Source: Luidia sarsii (taxonomy: Eukaryota; Echinodermata; Asteroidea; Paxillosida; Luidiidae). From it: a DNA stretch of 64,000 nt. Within the stretch, counting starts at the first letter, position 1. Each line of letters opens with the position of its first letter. The notes beneath the pieces are model-generated. The model was given only the letters and a program-made list of their open reading frames with translations. It was not told the DNA's origin and did no database searches. Location of the stretch: positions 21,542,624 to 21,606,623 of the forward strand of contig OX465101.1 in NCBI GenBank assembly GCA_949987565.1. The letters are read 5' to 3'. Below, one piece after another: positions 12,299 through 23,500 of this stretch. A program made the translations under genes and the position numbers.

Positions 12299-12811
12299 TT
12301 AGTCATTACCCTCCTGGATGTTGAGACCATGTGGTTGAATAGTCCGAAGACGCTTCATCCACATTTTCTCACGGCTAAGACGGACAGCATTATTACGGTG
12401 ACCAAGTGATTCTATGCCCAGTACACTCATGTCTGATATCGAATGATCAGGGAGATTGAAGTGATACCCAACAGGGGTGTCCATTTTACCAGTTTTGATA
12501 GTAGACCTATGGCCATAGATTCGTTTTTTGAGGGTGTTTTTGGTCTCGCCAACATACTGAATATTACAAACTCTACAAGAGATGAGGTATATGATGTTTG
12601 AGGTAGTGCACGTGATAGAGCCATAGGTCGTGTGGGTAGTTCCAGAAGAATGTCCATTGAAAGAGTCTATTTCCTTGACATGTGTCTTGCAAACAATGCA
12701 TTTCGAGGTACACTTAAATGTACCAAATTTGGTTGGAGGTGAAGAGTCCAAAGGGGGAACCTCTGCTCGGACAATTAAGTCACGCAGGTTACGGGGGCGC
12801 ATGAAAGCCAA
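12299..12811 (-). CDS. Penelope-like GIY-YIG endonuclease, left arm (longer copy)
   Basis: 170-residue open frame covering the linker and the endonuclease of a Penelope-like protein. Visible: a cysteine pair in the linker (CTSKCIVC), then the GIY-YIG core in its Penelope form, IIYLISCRVCNIQYVGET (Y-L ... Y-V-G), then the LKKRIYGHR helix with its conserved Arg and His, and a C-terminal NNAVRLSREKMWMKRL segment. The reverse transcriptase that should precede it is absent, so this is a 5'-truncated copy unable to move by itself. The first Met may not be the native start. Confidence 0.8.
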   Translation of the reverse strand: MAFMRPRNLRDLIVRAEVPPLDSSPPTKFGTFKCTSKCIVCKTHVKEIDSFNGHSSGTTHTTYGSITCTTSNIIYLISCRVCNIQYVGETKNTLKKRIYGHRSTIKTGKMDTPVGYHFNLPDHSISDMSVLGIESLGHRNNAVRLSREKMWMKRLRTIQPHGLNIQEGND

Positions 12812-12900
12812 AACAGGCGAATTAGGAATGGCTTCAGCCAGACGATCCGAAGTGTGGAGAATATGGTGGTTTTCCTTAGTTAACTAAGTTAATTTGGTAC

Positions 12901-13321
12901 ATTTAAGTGTACCTCGAAATGCATTGTTTGCAAGACACATGTCAAGGAAATAGACTCTTTCAATGGACATTCTTCTGGAACTACCCACACGACCTATGGC
13001 TCTATCACGTGCACTACCTCAAACATCATATACCTCATCTCTTGTAGAGTTTGTAATATTCAGTATGTTGGCGAGACCAAAAACACCCTCAAAAAACGAA
13101 TCTATGGCCATAGGTCTACTATCAAAACTGGTAAAATGGACACCCCTGTTGGGTATCACTTCAATCTCCCTGATCATTCGATATCAGACATGAGTGTACT
13201 GGGCATAGAATCACTTGGTCACCGTAATAATGCTGTCCGTCTTAGCCGTGAGAAAATGTGGATGAAGCGTCTTCGGACTATTCAACCACATGGTCTCAAC
13301 ATCCAGGAGGGTAATGACTAA
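12901..13321 (+). pseudogene. Penelope-like GIY-YIG endonuclease, right arm (shorter copy)
   Basis: Mirror copy of the left arm, starting at the complement of the same CTSKC linker (tttaagtgtacctcg) and ending in the same residues, LNIQEGND and stop. The two copies look almost identical in sequence, so they are recent or have been kept alike by gene conversion. It lacks the upstream linker present in the left arm. Confidence 0.8.
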
Positions 13322-13648
13322 CACCATGCAGCTTTCTGATAATCCTTCTTTTGTGTTCAGTCCTTCACACTTCTCTCTTTGATCTTTCCCCCTATTGTCA
13401 CTAATCCCTACCCCACTCCTTGCCCTTCTCTTTGATCTTTCCCCCTCCTCTCATTAATCCCTACCCTAACCCCTGCCCTTCCCTTTGATCTCTCCCTACC
13501 AGCTTCACTCTTTGTCCTTTGTTTCTCATCCGTGTCCTATTCACTCTCCCCCCTTCCTTCGTGTACATGTATCTGTTTTGTCCTTGTCACTCTGCCTTTG
13601 AGAAAGGTCCTGCTAGGATCGAAACGTCAGGCCCACTAAATTTTAGAT

Positions 13649-14240
13649 TAAAATGATTACTGTCAGACAATTGCATTCATTCATAGGGCAAATAATTTCC
13701 CTAAGCCCAGTTTGTGGAAATATACTCGATTAATGACTAGGCATTGTCAAATGGAAATTGCAAAAGCCTATCACGAAGATGACCCCACATGCTTAGATAA
13801 GCTTTGTAATTCTGAAATACAATTTTGGAAAAAACATGTATCAGAGCTGAACGTTCGATATGTCTTTGAAACCACAACATTTTCCAAAATATCTTGCTGT
13901 GATGCCAGTTCAGTGGGCTGTGGTGCAATCATTTGTAATGATTCACACGCTGCTCACAAACAGTGGACAGAATGGGAAGCCAAACAGAGTTCAACTTGGC
14001 GTGAATTAGACTCGATACAATTTGCTGTTTCCTCTTTTCTACCCATAATTTCCAACTTTAAGATCTTTACCGACAGCCAATCCGCAGCTCGTATTGTAGA
14101 GTCTGGGAGCATGAACTCAAAATTATAGAAAATTGCTGTAGACATTTCCAATACGTGTTTGAGAAATTTTGAAATTTGATTAGAAGTACAATGGATCCCT
14201 AGAAATAAAAATTAAGAGGCAGATTTTGTCAGTCAATTGA
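13649..14240 (+). pseudogene. DIRS RNase H region, resumed after the insertion
   Basis: Reading resumes in frame across the target duplication (KMIT then VRQLHSFIGQIISLSPVCG), supporting an insertion into an older element. The RNase H domain is seen at 13895-14120: CDASSVGCGAII (first Asp), STWRELDSIQFA (Glu) and TDSQSAARIVESGSM (second Asp). It then breaks at a stop near 14126. Confidence 0.82.
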
Positions 14241-14704
14241 TAGACACAGAAGATTGGGGAATATCTCAGCAATTGCTCCATTCAATGAATACCTTTTGGG
14301 GCCCATTCACTGTTGATTGTTTTGCGTATTATTATAATGCAAAATTGCCCCGCTTTTTCTCCAGGTTTTGGAACCCAGGAACAGCGGGGGTGGATGCTTT
14401 TGCTCAGAATTGGTCAAATGAAAACTGTCTTTTAGTGCCTCCAATCGTTCTTATACCAAGTGTACTCAGACATATTTATTTGTGTAAAGGAAAGGGAGTT
14501 TTGGTTTGTCCCTGGTGGCCATCTTCCTCCTTTTGGCCACTCCTTTGGTCATGTTATAGAGTTTGGATAAAGGCAATGTTTACTGTGGAAGGATCGAAGG
14601 TACTGCAGCTAGGTAGAAATAAGAATTCCATATTTGGTCCTCTCACTTTTCAAGGTTATATTTGTGCTATTTACATTGACTGTTCCTATCCAAAGAGTGT
14701 GTAA
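14237..14704 (+). pseudogene. DIRS pol linker region after RNase H
   Basis: 155-residue open frame: DTEDWGIS, FWGPFTVDCFA, YYNAKLPRFFSRFWNPG and DAFAQNW. These blocks follow RNase H in DIRS and other tyrosine-recombinase retroelements (family knowledge). It ends at 14704. Confidence 0.75.
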
Positions 14705-14796
14705 GGATATGAATCTTTAACTTTAACGTGTTGGTTTCTCCTTCTTTGCATTAGACAATTTACAAACAATCCTATTGGAGTGGATTTCCAAAGGAA

Positions 14797-15745
14797 TTGA
14801 CAAGATTCAAGGATATTATTTTTCACGAACTTTTGTTTTCCAAGGCAGAGGGGACTATCAACGGGTATCTTTATAAATGCAGGGCTTTCTTTTCGTGGCT
14901 TAAACATTTGAATATTCCAGCCGTGCTTCCTATCTGTGATGAAATTATCGCGGTATATATAGTCGACAATTTTGGTTTGAAATCTAAAAGTTCACTCATT
15001 TCTACTGCAGCGGCCATAAAGTGGCTTCATTCACTCGTGAATTCCATCCCCAACCCGGTAGATTCACCAGTGGTACAGAACATCATCCTTGCTCAGAAGA
15101 AAAAAACATCATAAACAACCGGACCCAAAAGAACCAATTTCTTTGGATACAATTAAAATGATAGTTGACCAATTTGGAAAGTCAGATAGTTCTTTGATGC
15201 AGCTGAGAACAGCTTGTTATGTCTCACTTAAATTTTCATTGCTTTTTAGGCACGACGAAATGGCTCAAATCAAATCCAGCCTTATCAAAGAATTGCCGAA
15301 TGACAAAGGATTGGAAATTCATATCCCACGATCAAAAACAGATGTATTTAGACGAGGTTTAACAGCTTTCGTTGCCAATACCAAAGATGATTACTCCCCG
15401 GTAAATCTACTCCGTAGATACATGAATAAATGTAACTTGCATTTTGGCCAAGATGAATTTCTATTTACTGCTCTCTCATATCAATCAAGTACAAAATCAT
15501 ACAAGCCTGTTCCACGAAGACCCATCAGCTATAGGCCTACTAGATGCAGGGAGCTGTTCCTGAATCCCCAAAAATATGGGCTCCACAGCATGAGATCAGG
15601 GGGAGCATCCCACTTGGCAAATAAAGGTGTATCGGATGAGTTACTAATGGAACATGGTCGTTGGAAGACTCAAAATGCAAAGACACGATATTTAAAGAGA
15701 GATCTTGGTCGTAGACTGGAAGTATCCAAAGTACTCTTGACTTAA
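14797..15745 (+). pseudogene. DIRS tyrosine recombinase, frameshifted
   Basis: Two overlapping frames (14797-15114 and 15089-15745) together make one recombinase. The break is at an A-rich run (agaagaaaaaaacatc) near 15100, consistent with an indel in a homopolymer. Catalytic features in the second frame: Arg in LLFRHDEMAQI, H-x-x-R in LHSMRSGGAS, HGRW in MEHGRWKT, and Tyr in TRYLKRD. The first frame is the N-terminal DNA-binding part (HELLFSKAEGTINGYLYKC). All catalytic residues are present, so the frameshift is the main visible defect of this domain. Confidence 0.85.
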
Positions 15746-17554
15746 TAATGTAATGCGATAAAAAATAATGGAAATGTTGATACTTATGACAGAGGGAAAG
15801 ATGTGATGCTGAGTACTACTATTAGTATTTCTGAGTATAAAAGGTGTTATATTGTCAGAGGAGTTTTTTTTTGCGATTACTAAGGTTCATTTTAGCCCCC
15901 CACGAGTGGAGTGATATATGTACAATGTACAGGTGGAGCCTGATGGGCATTGATCTGGAATAGAGCAAAGGTGTGGTTGACCCCGTGTTAGTAACCATTA
16001 ACAATAATTAATTAATAAATAATAATCAAATATACAGTGTAACCATGCGGTTCAATGAAAAAGTCATGTGCATGTCTCTTTGTTGTGTCGTCCAATAGAA
16101 TGAAACTGTTTTTCATGCGTATGAGCGAAGCGAAGGAGCATGAAATTACCAAAATGCACACTTTATAATAATCACCTCGGCGGAGCCATCCGTTGGATGG
16201 AATTTGTGTGCTACACCTATTTAGACCAAAACTGGGGTGTTGATAGTGTTGACGTGCATCGGGTTGGAGAAAAACCTCATTGAATTGCACCCCCACCGCC
16301 CAACGCAAAATCATCACGATGATTTTTGAGATTGTTCCATCAGCCTGCAGTCGATCTTAAGAGTGAGAAGGGTCGGCCGGACGACTGTGAGAAGAAGTAC
16401 AACACCAGCAGACTAGTTTCTAGTGCAACAAACATTCATCTCGTTAATTTAATTTACACCACCATCAGTAATCCTTTGGTTCAAATCCGACTTTTTTTCT
16501 ATCGATATTATTAAGTAAAACGCCAGAAGATGTTAGTCAATTTCAAAGAGTTTGCAATATTGATTTTTTTTCGAATTTAAGAGCTAGCTCTATCCACTCA
16601 AAAACTCCACCATGCACCAACCACAATATGTTTTAGGGTCCGTCGTGTTTTTATGTGAGCGGAAATTGAAATGCTTTCATGAAAAACCTCTTGATAGTTT
16701 CATTTGTTACTGATAATAATGTCATATTGATGATCGCAACTCTATCTAGTAATAATTATATAAATAAAACATGTTGCCAATAACTTACTGATCGAAATGA
16801 CAAGAAGGCAAATTCATTATTTTGGGGGAGAGAACTCCTATATTTTAACGCACATCATCTTATCTATTAAAGCTTAAGATCAACTGCAAAGGGTCTATTG
16901 AGTATCTTTTTCTTTTTTTAATTTAGTGGGCCCGACGTTTCGATCCTAGTAGGACCTTTCTCAAAGTCAGAGAAAGGTCCTGCTTTAAGAAAGGTCGTGC
17001 TTTGAGAAAGTTCCTGCTAGGATCAAAACGTCAGGCCCACTAAATTTTAAAATTTGCATTTTGGTAATTTTAGTCAGCAAGCAGTTTGTAACATTTTTTT
17101 TTATCACTCTGAGTATCTTTTTTGTATAATAATTATGTACACACTGTATATACTAAAATATACGTATAAAATTATTTGAAATATATATAGCCTATATTGA
17201 TATTCCTTCGCTAGCAGGATGTTTCTTACAGCAAGGACAAAGGTTCTTCTAGGCCCTCTATTTGGAGGGATTCCTATTTAAATACATATTAATTCATCGA
17301 AAAGCGCTATATGTACCACAATAAACCAACTGTATGATGCAAAATAATGGTCCTCTGAATGACCTTTTTGGTATAATACATACACATATGTAATAGTAAT
17401 AAAATTAAAAGAGCCAAAACTAAAGTCGAATAAATTTTAAGGCGCAATGCCAAAGTGATTGTATGTTTTAGTTTCTATCACTTGGTTTGTATACTGGTCA
17501 CTGGTCATTCGATCTTCGTTTCAGTCCCGGCAAATTGTGACCGTGTTATCCCCT
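15746..17554. other. Non-coding, no gene recognised
   Basis: AT-rich sequence between the end of the DIRS copy and the last exon of the PAN-like gene. It holds the Penelope-type hairpin at 16918-17100. The open frame at 16012-16317 (minus) has no recognisable family features. No polyadenylation signal for the PAN-like gene could be placed with confidence. Confidence 0.5.
16918..17100. mobile_element. Penelope-derived inverted pair, copy 2
   Basis: Begins tttagtgggcccgacgtttc and ends aaacgtcaggcccactaaat, followed by the outer word gtcagcaagcagtttgtaac. The middle has an extra repeated segment (gaaaggtcctgctttaagaa, then another partial copy), so one half has been internally duplicated. Confidence 0.75.
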
Positions 17555-20500
17555 TCACTCGTTGAGTGTGATGTGGATGGTCATATAGTCCGCTCTTCCG
17601 ACCGTCGTAGTGCCTGCAATAAAAGCACGGTAGTCTGAGTACCTTCACTATGGTATCAAAATCCAGATGTTTGTTCGTTTGTTCGTTTGTTCGTTTGTTC
17701 GTTTGTTCGTTTGTTCGTTTGTTCGTTTGTTCGTTTGTTCGTTTGTTCGTTTGTTCGTTTGTTCGTTTGTTCGTTTGTTCGTTTGTTCGTTTGTTCGTTT
17801 GTTCGTTTGTTCGTTTGTTCGTTTGTTCGTTTGTTCGTTTGTTCGTTTGTTCGTTTGTTCGTTTGTTCGTTTGTTCGTTTGTTCGTTTGTTCGTTTGTTC
17901 GTTTGTTCGTTTGTTCGTTTGTTCGTTTGTTCGTTTGTTCGTTTGTTCGTTTGTTCGTTTGTTCGTTTGTTCGTTTGTTCGTTTGTTCGTTCGTGTGAGA
18001 CGAAGCTGTTGCTACGAAAGCTTCTACACTCTTTCTAATAGGTTGGTCATTCCATTAATTGTTATCATTCATCAGTAAGACTACCGCGGCTATCAGTGTT
18101 TTTATAGTGTACTTGTAGAAGCCACTTACCCTCAATAGTCACGTCGTTATAAATGACGGCATTGTTGGTGCGACTGTAGATTATAATAGGATACGGGTGT
18201 GTGGCCGTCTCGTCATCAAAGTCACAAGACATGGAGGTTTTCTTCCCACTCATTAAAAGCCACCCTTTGTCATATGGGCAGCCGGCGTAGAAACTGCTGA
18301 TAAAGAATCGTCGTTCTCTACAAGGTTATAAGGGCGAAATGGGAAGGTGGGTGAGGGGGAGGGAGTGGTTTAGGCACTTGAAAGCACTCTTTTTAAGCCC
18401 CTGTGACGTCATGATCATGACATCACGACCGCCGTTGCACTGGTTAGGAATGGTCCCGCGGATTTGCTGAGAGCCATGTGAATCGAGTTGACTTATTTGT
18501 CTCCTTTTAGAAATGATGGAAAATCAATTCAATGTAGATGGAAGTCAGCCATGGAGTATGCTATGGAATTCCATCTCTGCCGATATACGCGGCGCAAGTG
18601 GGGCATTCAAATCTCCAAAACATGCGCCGTCCACGGCGCTTTGTCACGTTGTGCCGCCGCATTGTCACATCTAATTAGAAACCAAGAAAATTGAGAGCAA
18701 CAATTCAAGGCCGATAGCGCTTCCATCTTGAAGCTTGTGCGCCCTCATTTGGCGAAACCCAAGATAGACCTTTTATGAAATGCGACGGCATGACGCAACA
18801 ACGTGTCGACGACGGTACTGACGGATAGGGACCCCAAACGTGGCAGTGTTACGACACTATGCTACGGCACGACGCAATTATACTACGACAGGACGCAACT
18901 ATGCTACGGCGTGACGCAACTGCATGTGCTATGACACGACGCAACTGTGCTACGACACGACGCAACTGTGCTACGACACGACGCAACTATGCTACGGCGC
19001 GACGCAACTGTGCTACGACACGACGCAACTATGCTACGGCGCGACGCAACTATGCTACGGCGCGACGCAACTATGCTACAGCGCGACGCAACTATGCTAC
19101 GGCGCAACGCAACTATGCTACAGCGCGACGCAACTATGCTACGGCGCGACGCAACTATGCTACGGCGCAACGCAACTATGCTACGGCGCGACGCAACTAT
19201 GCTACGGCGCGACGCAACTATGCTACAGCGCGACGCAACTATGCTACGGCGCGACGCAACTATGCTACGGCGCGACGCAACAGTGCTACGACACGACGCA
19301 ACTGTGCAACAACTGTGCTACGATGCGACGCAACTATGCTATATACGGCGCGACTCAACTAGGCCTATGCTACGGCACGACGCAACTATGCTACGGCACG
19401 GACGCAACTATGCTATATACGGCGCGACTCAACTAGGCCTACGCTACGGCACGACGCAACTATGCTACGGCACGGACGCAACTATGCTATAAACGGCGCG
19501 ACTCAACTAGGCCTATGCTACGGAACGACGCAACTATGCTACGGCACGACGCAACTATGCTATATACGGCGCGACGCAACTAGGCCTATGCTACGGCACG
19601 ACGCAACTATGCTATATACGGCGCGACGCAACTAGGCCTATGCTACGGAACGACACAACTATGCTACGGCACGACGCAACTATGCTATATACGGCGCGAC
19701 TCAACTAGGCCTATGCTACGGCACGACGCAACTATGCTATATACGGCGCGACGCAACTAGGCCTATGCTACGGCACGACGCAACTATGCTACGGCACGAC
19801 ACGACGCAACAACTACGCTACGGCGCGACGCAACTAGGCCTATGCTACGGCACGGCGCGACGTCAAGACCGTGTAAAGGCTAATTCTGTCGCCCGCCAAC
19901 GTCCGGGGTGACAGAATTACCTGGATCAAAGTGTCCCCCGCCCCCCGGCTTATCCAGGTGATGTGTCCCGGGCACATAATATACATGGCCACAACCGGTT
20001 GAATGTGCCTGAGGGCAGATTGAGCCTGCACTGGCACGACTCGACCTTGCACCGTCGACGGTGCATGCTTTGAAGATCTAAGCACGAATACTATAATACT
20101 GAAATAGTAATAGCTTGGCAAAGATGGAATTCCATAGTAGAGGCACATAGGATATCTTTTTAGGGAAAACAACAGTGCTGGTTATTTTGTTTGGGGAAGG
20201 GTCACGAAATGTGTCTTACACATAAATATCGACGTCCCCGTCGATAGAGAAGAAATTAGGGGTAGACGTCTTCAGATCCTCCCAGGGCGAGGAAATGAGA
20301 CGTTCCTGGCTGAACCAGCTGTTGAGGTCGGACCCCGCTCCGTCGAACACCAACTCAGCCTGGACGCCAGAAGAGTCCCACACGGACAGCTTGACCTGTA
20401 TACGGAAAACGAACGAGACACGTACGAGCACACCGCCACGCTTCAGAAGGAATGGGCCCATACGGTCGGCACAGAGACCACAGACATAAATAACCTATAG

Positions 20501-23500
20501 ACCGACAGCCATACACAACGCCTATGGAACGTCAGGATACTGTAAATGTAATGGTGACGGCGCCCTACTAAACCATGGACGGAAGTGGATGAACAATGTG
20601 AACAAACATAATTATGGAGAAATCCCGGAATGATGGATTCAAACTGGATTTTGGGGATGAAACCATGCTGATTGAGATCAAAAGCCGTTACTTTTCAGAG
20701 ATGACTCCATACTCCGTTATAGATGTATATTTGCTTGTTTTTAGCTGTTACGTACGGCTAACCAACGGAGTCAACTTGCACGTACGGCAGAGTAAACATG
20801 TTAAATAAAAGATTAATCTCGATTAATCGATTTTATGTGACACGAGTCTGATTTTAACAAAGGCAATAGCGCACATTCCTAGTCGCGGAAAAGCGCTAGT
20901 GGTTACAAAACTGGCTTTTGAAACTCGCCCAGGCCTTTTGTTAGGGTTCAGTTGTCCACTGCCTATGGGGCGGCAGACCCGCAGATATTTAAGGATGAAC
21001 ACGCCCATGTGTTCACTCGCCCTATTGACTACACTCGGAGCACACCAACACCCTAAGCAGTTTTGCTTCACCTCCTCCCTCCCCACCTGCCGGTCTGCTG
21101 CCTAGCTCTTGGGATATTGGGTTCTGATCTACGGAGTTGTATACTTGGTTGCCAAAGAACTTGGAGCCGGATTGGGAATTTCCCCGTGTATTTTTTCCCT
21201 TAAGTTATAGGGTTTTTGAGGGGTTTTCGCCCATCCCGTGATCAGCAACCCATGCTTTGCGTCCATAATTGTTATGCTTTATTTGTATGTGATTTTGGTT
21301 TTTTTGACTTTTTTAATTGCTTTTAGGTTGGTTTTGTTTTGAGTGTGGCGGATTTGCCCCCTCAAAAAGTACAGCATTATCATATCTGTTATTCTAAAGA
21401 ATAAACTGTCACAAAAGTTTTAATTATTTTTGAATGGAATAAATATTTGGTTTAAAGCAACCGTAATCAGTGGAAATTAACATTGAAACCTTAGGCATTC
21501 AGTCGGTCAGAAGTCTCTTGACAATTTTGGCTAACCAACTGAATTGAAATGAAATTTGTTTAAATTTCAGATTATTTATTTTAATTATTTCATTTATTAA
21601 AAACGTGGACTCCTTAACCCAAAACAAACAATAGGCCTCAAGATCTGTCTTTTGGTATTTTTTTTGCGAGACCGTAAATCACATAAAAATAATTAGAAGA
21701 CTGAAATGGAAAGTGACACCCCTCTCTTTGTGTCTTTCTCTCTCGCCCTCTTTCTATCTCACTCTCTCACTCCCTGTCTTTACCTTCCCCTATCTCCTCT
21801 TTTCTAATTTCTGTCCGCTCTCTCCCTTGTTCACTCCCCTCCCACTCCCTTTCTTCCCATCCCCTCTCTCCTACTCTCTCTCCCTCCCTCTCTCTGTGCC
21901 CCTATCCGCCATCTCTCAATCTCTGTCCTATTCTGGCCGTCTCTCCCTCTCTCATTGATTCTTTCTCTCAAGTCTCTCCTTTCCTCCAACCCCTCTCTCC
22001 TTTCTCTCCAAATCCCTCTAGCTTGCTCTCACTGTTTCACTCACTATATCCCTCCCTCCGTCCCTCTCTGCCTCCTGTCCGTCCGCCAGTCCGCGATCCC
22101 CCGTCCCTCAGTCCGTCCCTCCCTCCGTCCCTACCTCCCTCCCCGATTTTCTGCCTGCCTGCCTGTCTGCCTGCCTACCTGCCTGCCTGTCTCTCTCCCT
22201 CCTCCCTCCTCCCTCCTCCCTCCGTCCCTCCCTCCCTCCCTCCCCGGCCCTCCGTCCGTCCGTCCGTCCGTCCCTCGCTCCCTCCCTCACTCCCTCCCTC
22301 CCCTTCCCTCCCCCTCCCTCCCCAGTCCTTGCCTGCCTTCCTGCCTTCCTTCCTTCCACTATATCCCTTTGTATAAAGATACTAACTGGCGACTCTCTCT
22401 CTTCGAGCCGATCACACCCCACCTATCCCCAATCCCCGTACCAGACCAAAGTAGACACGCAGCTCCACTTAAAATGGGCAACATGCAATTTCCTGCGGAG
22501 GGCATGGCAAGGTATGAATAATTAGTGGAGGACGTCGTCCCTCATCTCTGTCAACCAATGACAGGACAATGGCGGATTTTTAATCGGATGACTCACGCTT
22601 CAAGGGACACCAAACCCTGACTCGTAATACATTTTGCCAATTTAAAAATCATCTGTGTTATATTTAACTGACTTGTTGGCTACATTTGACGGTTGTCCAT
22701 CGGTAAGGTAAACAAAAAAACTATAGAAGACTATAGAAGAAATGTCAGTGGGAGAAAAAAACCCAGGACTTATTGCATTAGGCCAAGGTAATTTAGGACG
22801 ACCTTGACGACTTCTTCGGCTCAGCACCAGCCTCCGGGAGGGGAAATAAGTATTTTATAAACCTCATAATGGTATCCATCTCATTATAATTTATATCAGC
22901 TTCGCTGGTATATCGTGCGGGGAGGGATAGGGGAGTCAGATTGAGGATTCTATCCACACCAACGAAAAAGGAACGGCCATATATTTATACAATATTTCTA
23001 TATTTCGTCGGGTGCCTTGCAGATGGCCACCTGGGTGATGAGGTATAGTCATAGAGCTCTATAGATAAACTAGAGTGCGCACTCCCCTATCAACGCGCTG
23101 TACAAACGTGTGCCGACATGGACGCGCATCCGCCATTACCAAAGAGGTCAACTTCAACTCGAAGTGCCCGGATGTCAGTAGCAACCGCGCGTAATATGAA
23201 TGGGGAAAGGTATAACCGAAAGGTTGTGAATGCGGAAATTAAAATGTTATAGAAATGGTTTTTATTAATGAAAGGAAAGGCCATCAATACCTCAAGGCAT
23301 TGGCGAATTTTAATGTCCTACTTTCTTTTGTAAAAAAAAAAGGGATTAGTTTGCCCCATAGAGATCGTGCATCTGCACCTCTTTGGTAATGGCGCACTCT
23401 AGTTTATTTATAGAGCTCTATAGGTATAGTGCAAGTCACATGACCCATACGATGCGTCTCGGGTTTGTCTATTGACGTATAGGGCCTGGGTCGTACTAGC

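Larger units (their letters stand above)
11916..13648. mobile_element. Head-to-head pair of Penelope-like element fragments with 14-bp target duplication
   Basis: The two arms are inverted copies of one sequence: the left arm reads gggcctgacgtttcgatc inward, and the right arm ends with the complement gatcgaaacgtcaggccc. Each arm carries the end of a GIY-YIG endonuclease frame. The centre, about 12735-12890, is present in the left arm only. The block is flanked by taaaatgattactg at 11902-11915 and 13649-13662, a 14-bp target-site duplication, so the whole inverted pair entered as one event. Penelope-like retroelements are known for GIY-YIG endonucleases, variable target duplications and inverted, truncated arrangements. 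Confidence 0.88.
10705..15745 (+). mobile_element. Decayed DIRS-order retrotransposon (zinc knuckle, RT, RNase H, tyrosine recombinase)
   Basis: Domains follow the order of DIRS-like elements: CCHC knuckle, reverse transcriptase, RNase H, then a tyrosine recombinase in place of an integrase. The gag N-terminus is absent, there are in-frame stops (about 11561 and 11842) and at least one frameshift (about 15100), and a Penelope-like insertion splits the RT-RNase H region at 11916-13648. It is a dead copy. DIRS, Ngaro and Pat subgroups were not separated because the terminal repeats could not be placed. Confidence 0.85.

Noticed and set aside
17650..18078. Three overlapping frames of VCSFVRLF repeats, looking like a membrane protein
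   Set aside because: 8-bp microsatellite within an intron; the same peptide appears in all three frames.
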